5,080 nt of DNA, taken from NCBI GenBank assembly GCA_005801395.1, contig SYDV01000346.1, positions 1-5,080 of the forward strand, read 5' to 3'. Below are positions 1 through 5,080 of the stretch, piece by piece. The stretch comes from Planctomycetia bacterium. GTDB taxonomy: Bacteria; Planctomycetota; UBA11346. The notes under the pieces were generated by a model. That model saw only the letters and a program-made list of their open reading frames with translations. It was not told where the DNA came from and did no database searches. Positions within the stretch are counted from its first letter, which is position 1. The number at the start of each line of letters is the position of its first letter. Made by a program: the position numbers and the translations under genes.

Positions 1-223
1 CGGTACCATTCATGGCTTCGATAGCAGCATTAGCAGCTGCTGCGTCAGTCATGGTAACGAATCCGAAACCGCGACTACGGCCGGTATCGCGATCCGTAAC
101 GACTTTAGCACGTTCAACGGTGCCATGGGTTGAGAAAAGAGCGGAAAGACGAGCATCGTCGATCGACCAGGGCAAGTTGCCTACGTAAAGTTCCAAAAGA
201 ATAACCTCGAAATAGACGCACAT
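1..223 (-). CDS. Single-RRM RNA-binding protein, partial (C-terminal end beyond window)
   Basis: The visible protein is an RNA recognition motif. Counting from the TTG at 194-196, RNP2 is LYVGNLPW at residues 3-10 and RNP1 is RGFGFVTM at 42-49, followed by the helix ending IEAMNGT where the window stops. The aromatic residues Y4, F44 and F46 that stack on RNA bases are present. Small one-RRM proteins of this kind occur in cyanobacteria, Verrucomicrobia and others; they bind single-stranded RNA, and some are cold-induced. The start is ambiguous. The ATG at 221-223 has AGAGGA five bases upstream but adds a hydrophobic leader (MCVYFEVIL) unusual for the family. The TTG at 194-196 has GAGG eight bases upstream and gives the compact [10 protein letters not shown] start. 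I report the ATG, but the TTG is nearly as likely. The gene lies downstream of the adenosyltransferase gene on the same strand, but a terminator separates them. The family call is firm; the target RNAs are unknown. Confidence 0.93.
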   Translation of the reverse strand, partial: MCVYFEVILLELYVGNLPWSIDDARLSALFSTHGTVERAKVVTDRDTGRSRGFGFVTMTDAAAANAAIEAMNGT

Positions 224-234
224 CGGCGTCCTCT
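205..234 (-). promoter_or_regulatory. Two alternative ribosome-binding sites of the RRM gene
   Basis: Reading the minus strand, AGAGGA at 234-229 lies five bases before the ATG at 223-221, and GAGG at 208-205 lies eight bases before the in-frame TTG at 196-194. Both spacings are workable. These are the only convincing Shine-Dalgarno sequences at any gene start in the window. The first overlaps a sequence that can pair with the leader hairpin arm at 267-261. Confidence 0.5.
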
Positions 235-352
235 GATGACGTGTTTAGAAACGTCGGTATGGACGCCCCCCGCGTCCTAGGGTCACCAGCTACAAGCTGG
301 CGTGGGGTGACGATGTATGAGGTCGCGATCAAAACGCCAGGGGTTAACTGGC
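224..352 (-). promoter_or_regulatory. Structured 5' leader of the RRM gene (four inverted repeats)
   Basis: On the minus strand, in transcript order, four potential hairpins follow each other up to the start codon. A: GCCAG 352-348 with CTGGC 340-336, 7-base loop. B: GTCA 311-308 with TGAC 285-282, enclosing CCAGC 300-296 with GCTGG 290-286 and a TTGTA loop. C: GGACGC 277-272 with GCGTCC 266-261, GGGGG loop. D: GACGT 255-251 with ACGTC 242-238. The 3' arm of C extended by one base (GGCGTCC, 267-261) is also perfectly complementary to GGACGCC at 231-225, which overlaps the ribosome-binding site of the ATG start. Two mutually exclusive folds are therefore possible, one with the ribosome site free and one with it paired. 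The pairings are visible in the sequence; regulation is inference. I recognise no known riboswitch class, and in particular no cobalamin-riboswitch B12 box. Confidence 0.45.
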
Positions 353-457
353 ATTCTTCACAAAACCTGCATCAAATACCTCTATCAATGTTTAATGTGA
401 TGGGTCCGTATAAGGAGCCATTGGCCTTTTCAGCGCTCATTTAGCCCTAACTTCTCG

Positions 458-486
458 AAAAATCGGCTGAGGCTTTCGCCTTAACC
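458..486 (-). terminator. Rho-independent terminator of the adenosyltransferase gene
   Basis: On the minus strand GGTTAAGGC (486-478) pairs with GCCTCAGCC (473-465) around a GAAA loop (477-474), a stable GNRA tetraloop. The stem has nine positions with one A-C mismatch and one G-T pair. It is followed by GA and five T residues (462-458). The 5' arm contains the TAA stop codon (483-481), so the hairpin begins inside the last sense codon. It should end transcription before the RRM gene. Confidence 0.75.
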
Positions 487-1047
487 ACCACCAGGCACCC
501 ACATAATTTCATCCGCACCATTCGCTTGCCGAGCCCAAACGAATAACAAATCGGATAGGCGATTGAGGTAACGCACCAATTCCGGATTAAATGATCGCTC
601 TGGCATGGTGGCAATAGCCGCAGAGACATCACGTTCCGCCCGACGCACGACGGTGCGCGCCATATGTAACCACGTCGCAGCGCGCGTGCCGGCAGGCAAC
701 ACAAAACTGGTCAAGGGCGCCACGTTCGCGTTCGCCGTAACTAAATCACTATCTAAACGCCCGACTTGTTCCGCCTTAATGCGTGGCACTTTATCTTCAA
801 ATTTCATCCCAGGCGGACAAGCTAAATCGCTTCCGAGATCAAATAAATCATTCTGAATACGAGTCAACGAACTCAGCAGTGACGCAGGCAATGATTCCAA
901 GCGCACTACACCTAAAACACAATTTGCTTCATCAACCGTGCCAATTGCGACAATTAAGGGATGATGTTTCGGCAAACGCGAACCATCACCTAAACCTGTT
1001 GTGCCGTTATCACCGCCACGTGTCGTAATACGATCTAAATGTACCAT
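481..1047 (-). CDS. pduO: PduO-type corrinoid (cob(I)alamin) adenosyltransferase
   Basis: Cytoplasmic enzyme that transfers the adenosyl group of ATP to cob(I)alamin (or a corrinoid precursor), giving adenosylcobalamin. The 188 residues match the single-domain form of the family, without the extra C-terminal domain of full PduO, so the symbol marks the family type only. Visible motifs in order: the N-terminal ATP-binding loop TRGGDNGTTGL at 9-19; GTVDEAN at 36-42 with D39; QNDLFDLGSDLA at 65-76; FVLPAGTRAA at 115-124; ARTVVRRAER at 130-139 with R131, R135 and E138; and YLNRLSDLLF at 160-169 with N162 and S165. These correspond to the catalytic and ATP-contacting residues known from Lactobacillus PduO and human MMAB. 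The ATG at 1047-1045 places the ATP loop where the family has it. No Shine-Dalgarno is seen (only AGG directly abutting the ATG). The gene is divergent from the neighbouring deoxyribosyltransferase. Its adenosylcobalamin-dependent client enzyme is not in the window. Confidence 0.95.
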   Translation of the reverse strand: MVHLDRITTRGGDNGTTGLGDGSRLPKHHPLIVAIGTVDEANCVLGVVRLESLPASLLSSLTRIQNDLFDLGSDLACPPGMKFEDKVPRIKAEQVGRLDSDLVTANANVAPLTSFVLPAGTRAATWLHMARTVVRRAERDVSAAIATMPERSFNPELVRYLNRLSDLLFVWARQANGADEIMWVPGGG

Positions 1048-1114
1048 GCCTAAACGTCATGACTTCAACGGTATGCGCAAGAAGCACTCACTACTCCCTT
1101 ATTCACGCCGTGCT

Positions 1115-1142
1115 TTGACCGCAGCGCCGCAACGCTCATAGT
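1115..1142 (+). promoter_or_regulatory. Possible leaderless promoter of the deoxyribosyltransferase gene
   Basis: TTGACC (1115-1120, five of six matches to the -35 consensus) is followed after 16 bases by CATAGT (1137-1142, four of six matches to the -10 consensus). Transcription would begin about seven bases further on, at or next to the ATG at 1149. That would fit the absence of a Shine-Dalgarno sequence. It is a consensus match by eye only. Confidence 0.3.
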
Positions 1143-1148
1143 CCGCCC

Positions 1149-1571
1149 ATGCCCACGCTCTATTATGCCGGACCACTATTTACTGATGCCGAACGTCTGT
1201 GGAACGCCAGCAATGCGACCGCCTTACGCGCACAATTACCGCAATGGACCATACTAATGCCCCAAGAATTCTGCGCTACGTTCGATACGGGCGGCGGTGG
1301 AAAGCCGGATTTTGGACAAGTCTATAATTCTTGTATCAGCCATTTAACTCAAGCAACCGTTGTGCTTGCCATCCTGGATGGTGCAGACGCCGATAGCGGC
1401 ACTTGCTTTGAAATGGGCTATGCCGCCGCCCGTAATATCCCTCTCATTGGACTACGTACCGACTGGCGGCCAGCAGAAGACGGCGCAGGCAATTGTATGC
1501 TAACGCGGTCGTGTCGAAGTGTCGTCAAATCAATCAACGAAGCCGTTTCAGAAATCCGTAAAGGGTTTTAA
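1149..1571 (+). CDS. Nucleoside 2-deoxyribosyltransferase-like protein
   Basis: A 140-residue cytoplasmic protein of the nucleoside 2-deoxyribosyltransferase family, which cleaves or exchanges the N-glycosidic bond of (deoxy)nucleosides, usually in salvage. It starts with the family's first strand, YYAGPLF at 5-11. It then has ILDGADADSGTCFEMGYA at 75-92, the acidic active-site loop (D77, D80, D82) followed by the likely nucleophile E88. The late segment LRTDWRPAEDGAGNCML at 102-118 resembles the usual DxRxxGD...N-L element near the substrate pocket. Length is typical of the family. The start is fixed by the proximity of YYAGPLF to the ATG, although no Shine-Dalgarno precedes it. It is divergent from the adenosyltransferase (101 bases between starts) and upstream of proA, with 184 bases between. 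The fold and active site are clear. The substrate cannot be read from sequence: members of this superfamily also hydrolyse nucleotides (DNPH1/RCL type) or remain uncharacterised. Confidence 0.88.
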   Translation: MPTLYYAGPLFTDAERLWNASNATALRAQLPQWTILMPQEFCATFDTGGGGKPDFGQVYNSCISHLTQATVVLAILDGADADSGTCFEMGYAAARNIPLIGLRTDWRPAEDGAGNCMLTRSCRSVVKSINEAVSEIRKGF

Positions 1572-1577
1572 CATGTG

Positions 1578-1617
1578 CGATGTCCGATCGCCTTCGGCTT
1601 GTCCGATGTCCGACGTC
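1578..1617 (+). repeat. Inverted partial copies of the proA-upstream heptamer
   Basis: CGATGTCCGAT (1578-1588) and the 17-base stretch at 1601-1617 are reverse-complement versions of the GACATCG units found at 1671-1711. The 17-base arm matches the reverse complement of 1671-1687 at 16 of 17 positions. Between the two pieces lies a small GC-rich palindrome (GCC-TTC-GGC, 1590-1598). With the array at 1671-1711 this arm could form a long stem around a 53-base AT-rich loop, possibly ending transcription of the upstream gene, although no proper U-tract follows the stem. Confidence 0.75.
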
Positions 1618-1633
1618 TTTTATTAATAGCGGT

Positions 1634-1662
1634 TTGAGAGAAATTATTTGGCCTCATATTAA
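1634..1662 (+). promoter_or_regulatory. Candidate sigma70-type promoter for proA
   Basis: TTGAGA (1634-1639, five of six matches) and TATTAA (1657-1662, four of six) are separated by exactly 17 bases of AT-rich sequence. Initiation would fall at about 1669-1670, immediately before the heptamer array, so the array would form the first part of an 86-base proA leader. A second, poorer match (TTGCTC 1721-1726, 16 bases, AACACT 1743-1748) would give a nearly leaderless proA transcript. Confidence 0.4.
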
Positions 1663-1670
1663 AATGTTTC

Positions 1671-1711
1671 GACATCGGACATCGGACATCGGACATCGGA
1701 CATCGGACATC
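1671..1711 (+). repeat. Tandem heptamer array (GACATCG), 5.9 copies
   Basis: Five perfect consecutive copies of GACATCG run from 1671 to 1705 and a sixth, GACATC, ends at 1711. There is no variation between units, which suggests recent expansion or active turnover by slippage. The array lies in the non-coding gap 45 bases before the proA start codon. Inverted partial copies lie at 1578-1617. Its function is unknown: it may be a simple-sequence repeat, a repeated protein-binding site or half of a large hairpin. Confidence 0.95.
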
Positions 1712-1755
1712 AAAGCTATCTTGCTCAAATTCCCCTCAACGAAACACTTCGACCC

Positions 1756-3027
1756 ATGAGTACCGCCGAAAAGACCCTCCAACGCCACGTTGATCTGTTA
1801 TGCACTAACGCACGGCCAGCTGCGCGAGCGGTGGCTTTATTACCAGACGCCAAGCGACGTGCAGCGCTAAAAGCAGCGGCAACCGCCATCGCTGCCGCAC
1901 GTTCAGCAATTGAAAAAGCCAATGCCTTAGATCTCGCTCAAGCAGAACGCGATGGTCTGTCTGCTGCGATGATTGATCGCCTACGCCTGGGTGGCAAACG
2001 TTTGGACAGCGTGATCGCTGATTTACGCCAAGTCGCAACGTTGCCCGATCCTGTTGGTCAGGTGCTAGAAAAGCGCACCATCGCTCAAGGCATTAAAGCC
2101 GAAAAAATTAGCGTCCCGATTGGCGTCGTCGCAATTATTTTTGAAAGTCGTCCGAATGTCACCATTGATGCAGCTAGTCTGTGTTTGCGTGCAGGTAATG
2201 CCTGTATCTTGCGCGGCGGCAAAGAAGCCGTGCATAGCAACCGCGCCTTAGCCACAGCATTTCGTGCGGGGCTAAAGAAAGCCGGGGTTAATCCTGATGT
2301 CGTGCAATTAGTTCAAGAACAAGACCGTGCGCTAATTCCCTTATTATTGTCCCGCGATGATGCATTAGATTTAGTCATCCCACGCGGTGGGGAAGCACTC
2401 ATCAAAGCGGTGGTCGCCTGTAGTAAAGTGCCTGTCATTAAACATGACAAAGGCGTCTGCAGTCTCTACGTTCACGCCAAAGCCGACCTGCGCATGGCAT
2501 TAGCACTCGTCATGAATGCAAAATGCCAACGCCCTGGCGTATGCAATGCCATTGAAAATCTTTGGGTTGATCAAGCCATCGCTAAATCGTTTTTACCTGC
2601 TCTCAGCAAAGCCTTACAAAAAGCCAACGTTGAAGTGCGGGCCGATGGTCGTGCCCGTTTAATGATGCCCAACGCTATTCGCGCAACGGTTGAAGATTGG
2701 ACCACTGAGTACCTGTCTTTAACCTTAGCCGTTGGCGTAGTAGACAACCTCGACGATGCTATTCTGAAAACTGAAACATTTGGTTCACATCACAGCGATG
2801 GAATTATTACGCGCGATGCAAAAGCCGCCGAGCGTTACCTCGCCGAAGTCGACAGCGCCTGTGTTTATCACAATGCATCTACACGATTCACTGACGGCGG
2901 CCAATTTGGTTTCGGCGCCGAAGTCGGCATCAGCACCAACCGCGTACATGCTCGCGGTCCCATGGGCATCCGTGAATTATGCACTTATAAATGGTTGTGC
3001 CGGGGAAAAGGACAGGCAAGGGAGTAG
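1756..3027 (+). CDS. proA: Gamma-glutamyl phosphate reductase (glutamate-5-semialdehyde dehydrogenase)
   Basis: Catalyses the NADPH-dependent reduction of gamma-glutamyl phosphate to glutamate 5-semialdehyde, the second step of proline synthesis from glutamate, in the cytoplasm. The 423 residues are the normal full length for ProA. Visible landmarks: VPIGVVAIIFESRPNVT at 120-136, characteristic of the cofactor-binding half; LRAGNACILRGGKEA at 144-158; VIPRGGEALI at 207-216; the catalytic segment KCQRPGVCNAIE at 256-267 with nucleophile C263; and FGSHHSDGIIT at 342-352 in the C-terminal region. The usual signature around the last segment is slightly altered (K338, T339 and F342 where the pattern has His, Ile and His/Tyr), but the GS-x-HSD core is kept. 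The start at ATG 1756 gives the standard N terminus; no Shine-Dalgarno is seen. The partner kinase gene proB is not adjacent here. Expression probably starts from the promoter in the repeat-bearing gap upstream. Confidence 0.97.
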   Translation: MSTAEKTLQRHVDLLCTNARPAARAVALLPDAKRRAALKAAATAIAAARSAIEKANALDLAQAERDGLSAAMIDRLRLGGKRLDSVIADLRQVATLPDPVGQVLEKRTIAQGIKAEKISVPIGVVAIIFESRPNVTIDAASLCLRAGNACILRGGKEAVHSNRALATAFRAGLKKAGVNPDVVQLVQEQDRALIPLLLSRDDALDLVIPRGGEALIKAVVACSKVPVIKHDKGVCSLYVHAKADLRMALALVMNAKCQRPGVCNAIENLWVDQAIAKSFLPALSKALQKANVEVRADGRARLMMPNAIRATVEDWTTEYLSLTLAVGVVDNLDDAILKTETFGSHHSDGIITRDAKAAERYLAEVDSACVYHNASTRFTDGGQFGFGAEVGISTNRVHARGPMGIRELCTYKWLCRGKGQARE

Positions 3028-3117
3028 GGCTAGGATCCGGAAGTCCAGACTCTCCAATCGAAGCCATCACCATTCCCACATTGATCCCTCGCCACAAACC
3101 ACACACTTGAGCGTCCT

Positions 3118-5016
3118 ATGCTGAATCCAGGTGATGTCATCGGTGGTTGTCGCATCATTGCCAAAATTGGCGGTGGTGGAATGGGCACCGTCTATCGCGC
3201 AGAACAATTGTCGCTGCGGCGTGAAGTCGCGGTCAAAGTTATGTCAGCAGATATGCAAGGCGATGTGGAAGCAGGTGAGCGGTTCCTACGCGAAGCTCGT
3301 ACCGCCGCTGCCGTTACCCACGCAAATGTAGTTTCGATTATTAACGTAGGCATTGAAAACGACAAATTATTTTTGGTACAAGAATTAGTCACCGGCGGCA
3401 GCGCAAAAGAATTACTCAATGCGAGTGGTGGTATTTTAGGCGAACGTCGCGCTATGGAATTAATTTTCGATTGCTGCGCCGGATTGCACGCCATTTATGA
3501 AGCTGGGCTTATCCACCGTGATATTAAACCAGACAATATTTTACTCACCAGTGATGGATCAGCAAAATTAGCCGACTTCGGCTTGGCGCGACCCGTAGAA
3601 AATCGCGACCAATTAACCATGACCGGCGCCAGTATGGGCACGCCTGCTTTCATGTCTCCCGAACAAGCACAAGGCGCAAAAAACCTCGATATTCGCTCAG
3701 ACATTTTTTCGCTCGGAGCAACCCTGTATTGTTTAGTCACTGGCAACGCGCCTTATAAAGGTGATACCGTGTGGTCAATCGTTGCGAAAATGTTAACGGA
3801 ACCTACCCCCGATCCACGTAAAGATCATCCTGGATTATCATCTGGCGTCGCTGCAATCATCATGCGCGCCATGGCTAAAGATCCGGCGGAGCGATATCCC
3901 ACGCCACGATTAATGCGCCAAGTATTAGAAAATTTATTGCGGCGAAAAAGTAACTCGAGCGACACCCATCCAACAGCCCCACTTAATCCCACACCGTATC
4001 GCAGTGCCACCACACGCCAAACGCTTCCTCCATCAGCAATTGCGGCGAAAAATATCCCCGCACCCAGCGCAGTCAGCGCGCAACAACGGGAAAAAGAAGT
4101 CGCTCATACGGAATCTATTCCCCGCACGCACCCACCAGAGCCGCCTAAGATATTAGCCACAAATAAACCGGCGCCACGCACCTCCACCGCGAAACCAACG
4201 GCACATGCTCACGCAGCCGCACATCCTCATCGTGGCAGTCATGCACGAACACCCCGTCGATCACCTCTGTTAATCCCTGGTATAATCGGTTTAGCTGCCG
4301 TGATCGGCGCATTAATTGCCGTGATGCTCATGGGACCAACACCGAAATCACCCGTTACCGTTCCAGTAAATAATACTTTGGCGACACCAGAACCAAAAAC
4401 CACACCATCACCAGAACCTGAGGCCCCCACAAAAAAAAGGGAGCCCACCAACAACCAAGTCAGCATTCCTAAAAACGCTACCGTTACCACAACGCCCAAA
4501 ATAAAAACCGTAACATTAATCGAACGCGGTGCCACCTGGCGCTATCATGACACAGGCCATGAATTACCGACATCGTGGCACCGTCGTGATTACTTAGACA
4601 CAGCCTGGAAAAATGGCCCTGCTCCCCTTGGTTACGGTGACCCTTGGATTAAAACCCACGTTGGCTTTGGACCTGAGATAAATAATAAATTTCCCACCAC
4701 TTATTTTCGCCACCAATTCACCATTTCGGCAAATCAAACATTCACCAACCTCGATGCTTTCGTCATGTGCGACGACGGTGCCGTGCTGTATCTCAATGAC
4801 AAAGAAATCGCTCGTTCCAATATGCCCAAAGGCCCCATCGCCTTTGACACCCAGGCCAGTTCGGTCATCGGCGGAGCAAATGAATCAAAATATGTTAATT
4901 TCAAACTAATGCCCAGCGACTTAGTCCCAGGCACCAACATTTTATCTGTGGAAATTCATCAGTCTGGCCCAAAATCAACCGACCTCGGATTTGATCTAGA
5001 GCTGGTTGGCAAATAA
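3118..5016 (+). CDS. Transmembrane serine/threonine protein kinase with C-terminal beta-sandwich sensor-like module
   Basis: A 632-residue putative receptor kinase. Residues 10-275 form a PknB-like catalytic domain: glycine loop IGGGGMGTVY 17-26, K40 (AVK), helix-C E59, catalytic HRDIKPDN 133-140, DFG 153-155, and MSPEQ 179-183 (the APE position). Activation-loop T167, T169 and S172 are possible autophosphorylation sites. All residues needed for activity are present. A low-complexity Pro/Ala/Thr linker (about 276-382) with a histidine cluster at 363-375 leads to one membrane helix (384-405), preceded by RR at 380-381, so the kinase should face the cytoplasm. A second Pro/Thr/Lys linker (406-463) precedes a module at 465-631 with W474, DTAW 494-497, PLGYG 503-507, TTYFR 527-531, CDDGAVLYLN 551-560 and a late SVEIHQS. 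This pattern recurs in verrucomicrobial and planctomycete proteins and resembles galactose-binding-like beta-sandwiches. Outer-domain ligand binding is inferred. The gene starts 90 bases after proA, with no clear Shine-Dalgarno. Confidence 0.93.
   Translation: MLNPGDVIGGCRIIAKIGGGGMGTVYRAEQLSLRREVAVKVMSADMQGDVEAGERFLREARTAAAVTHANVVSIINVGIENDKLFLVQELVTGGSAKELLNASGGILGERRAMELIFDCCAGLHAIYEAGLIHRDIKPDNILLTSDGSAKLADFGLARPVENRDQLTMTGASMGTPAFMSPEQAQGAKNLDIRSDIFSLGATLYCLVTGNAPYKGDTVWSIVAKMLTEPTPDPRKDHPGLSSGVAAIIMRAMAKDPAERYPTPRLMRQVLENLLRRKSNSSDTHPTAPLNPTPYRSATTRQTLPPSAIAAKNIPAPSAVSAQQREKEVAHTESIPRTHPPEPPKILATNKPAPRTSTAKPTAHAHAAAHPHRGSHARTPRRSPLLIPGIIGLAAVIGALIAVMLMGPTPKSPVTVPVNNTLATPEPKTTPSPEPEAPTKKREPTNNQVSIPKNATVTTTPKIKTVTLIERGATWRYHDTGHELPTSWHRRDYLDTAWKNGPAPLGYGDPWIKTHVGFGPEINNKFPTTYFRHQFTISANQTFTNLDAFVMCDDGAVLYLNDKEIARSNMPKGPIAFDTQASSVIGGANESKYVNFKLMPSDLVPGTNILSVEIHQSGPKSTDLGFDLELVGK
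4431..4438 (+). repeat. A8 homopolymer inside the kinase gene
   Basis: Eight consecutive A residues encode part of Thr-Lys-Lys-Arg (T438-R441) in the linker between the membrane helix and the C-terminal module. Gaining one A leads to TAA after about a dozen codons. Losing one A also reaches a stop, within about 25 codons. Either slip would leave the kinase and membrane helix without the outer module. Confidence 0.7.
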
Positions 5017-5080
5017 TATTTACGTCATGCTATTTACTACGCGACGTTTCGGGAAATAACTCTAACGCCTGAACCATTCA

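Noticed and set aside
241..444. A 67-codon open frame on the plus strand in the gap before the RRM gene
   Set aside because: It resembles no protein family, has no ribosome site, and runs antisense through the hairpins of the RRM leader. Chance is the simplest explanation.
353..457. Promoter for the RRM gene (TTGATA, 17 bases, TTTTGT on the minus strand)
   Set aside because: The -10 element matches only three of six positions. A promoter is expected here because of the upstream terminator, but I cannot place it.
224..480. Cobalamin riboswitch near the adenosyltransferase gene
   Set aside because: The structured region is downstream of that gene, not before it, and no B12-box-like sequence is seen.
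1056..1063. Palindrome GTCATGAC next to the adenosyltransferase start, as a possible operator
   Set aside because: A single eight-base palindrome with no second copy or known regulator motif is too weak to call.
1671..1711. CRISPR array or plasmid-type iterons
   Set aside because: The units are seven bases long with no spacers, so it is not CRISPR. No replication initiator gene or other origin feature is nearby.
3028..3117. Terminator or promoter between proA and the kinase gene
   Set aside because: I find no stem followed by a T-run, and only a weak TTGATC/ACACTT promoter match. Whether the two genes are co-transcribed cannot be decided.
5017..5080. Terminator after the kinase, or the end of a minus-strand gene
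   Set aside because: The only stem (ACGTC 5022-5026 with GACGT 5043-5047) is five pairs with a 16-base loop and no T-run. Two of the minus-strand frames are open from the window edge to a stop, but only for 5 and 13 codons, too short to recognise.

Overview
This 5,080-base window carries five protein genes in ordinary chromosomal context: one is cut by the left edge, the other four are complete. From left to right they are a single-RRM RNA-binding protein (minus, partial), a PduO-type corrinoid adenosyltransferase (minus), a nucleoside 2-deoxyribosyltransferase-like protein (plus), gamma-glutamyl phosphate reductase ProA (plus) and a membrane-spanning serine/threonine kinase with a C-terminal beta-sandwich module (plus). 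I see no insertion sequence, CRISPR array, rRNA or tRNA.

The organism looks like a member of the Planctomycetes-Verrucomicrobia-Lentisphaerae group, most likely a verrucomicrobium. The main reasons are the kinase (a PknB-like catalytic domain, one membrane segment and an outer module of a type common in that group) and the bacterial glycine-rich-type RRM protein. This is inference from architecture, not from a database match. Four of the five starts lack a recognisable Shine-Dalgarno sequence, which also suggests a lineage with low SD use.

Layout. At 1-223 (minus) is the RRM gene. Its upstream region, 224-352, holds four successive inverted repeats, and one arm can pair alternatively with the ribosome-binding site. 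At 458-486 a good rho-independent terminator, overlapping the stop codon, closes the adenosyltransferase gene (481-1047, minus). This means the RRM gene probably has its own promoter between about 353 and 457, where I could not identify one with confidence. At 1048-1148 a 101-base divergent intergenic region separates the adenosyltransferase from the deoxyribosyltransferase (1149-1571, plus). At 1572-1755 the gap before proA contains almost six tandem copies of a heptamer (GACATCG), inverted partial copies of it upstream, and a plausible sigma70-type promoter in the loop between the two. ProA (1756-3027) is followed by 90 bases without a clear terminator and then the kinase gene (3118-5016). 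The last 64 bases (5017-5080) hold nothing I can assign.

The genes do not form one pathway. ProA belongs to proline synthesis. The adenosyltransferase makes adenosylcobalamin. The deoxyribosyltransferase is a nucleoside-salvage-type enzyme. The kinase is a putative sensor and the RRM protein a putative post-transcriptional regulator. The most interesting material is non-coding: the structured RRM leader and the heptamer array before proA. I found no convincing new multi-gene system.
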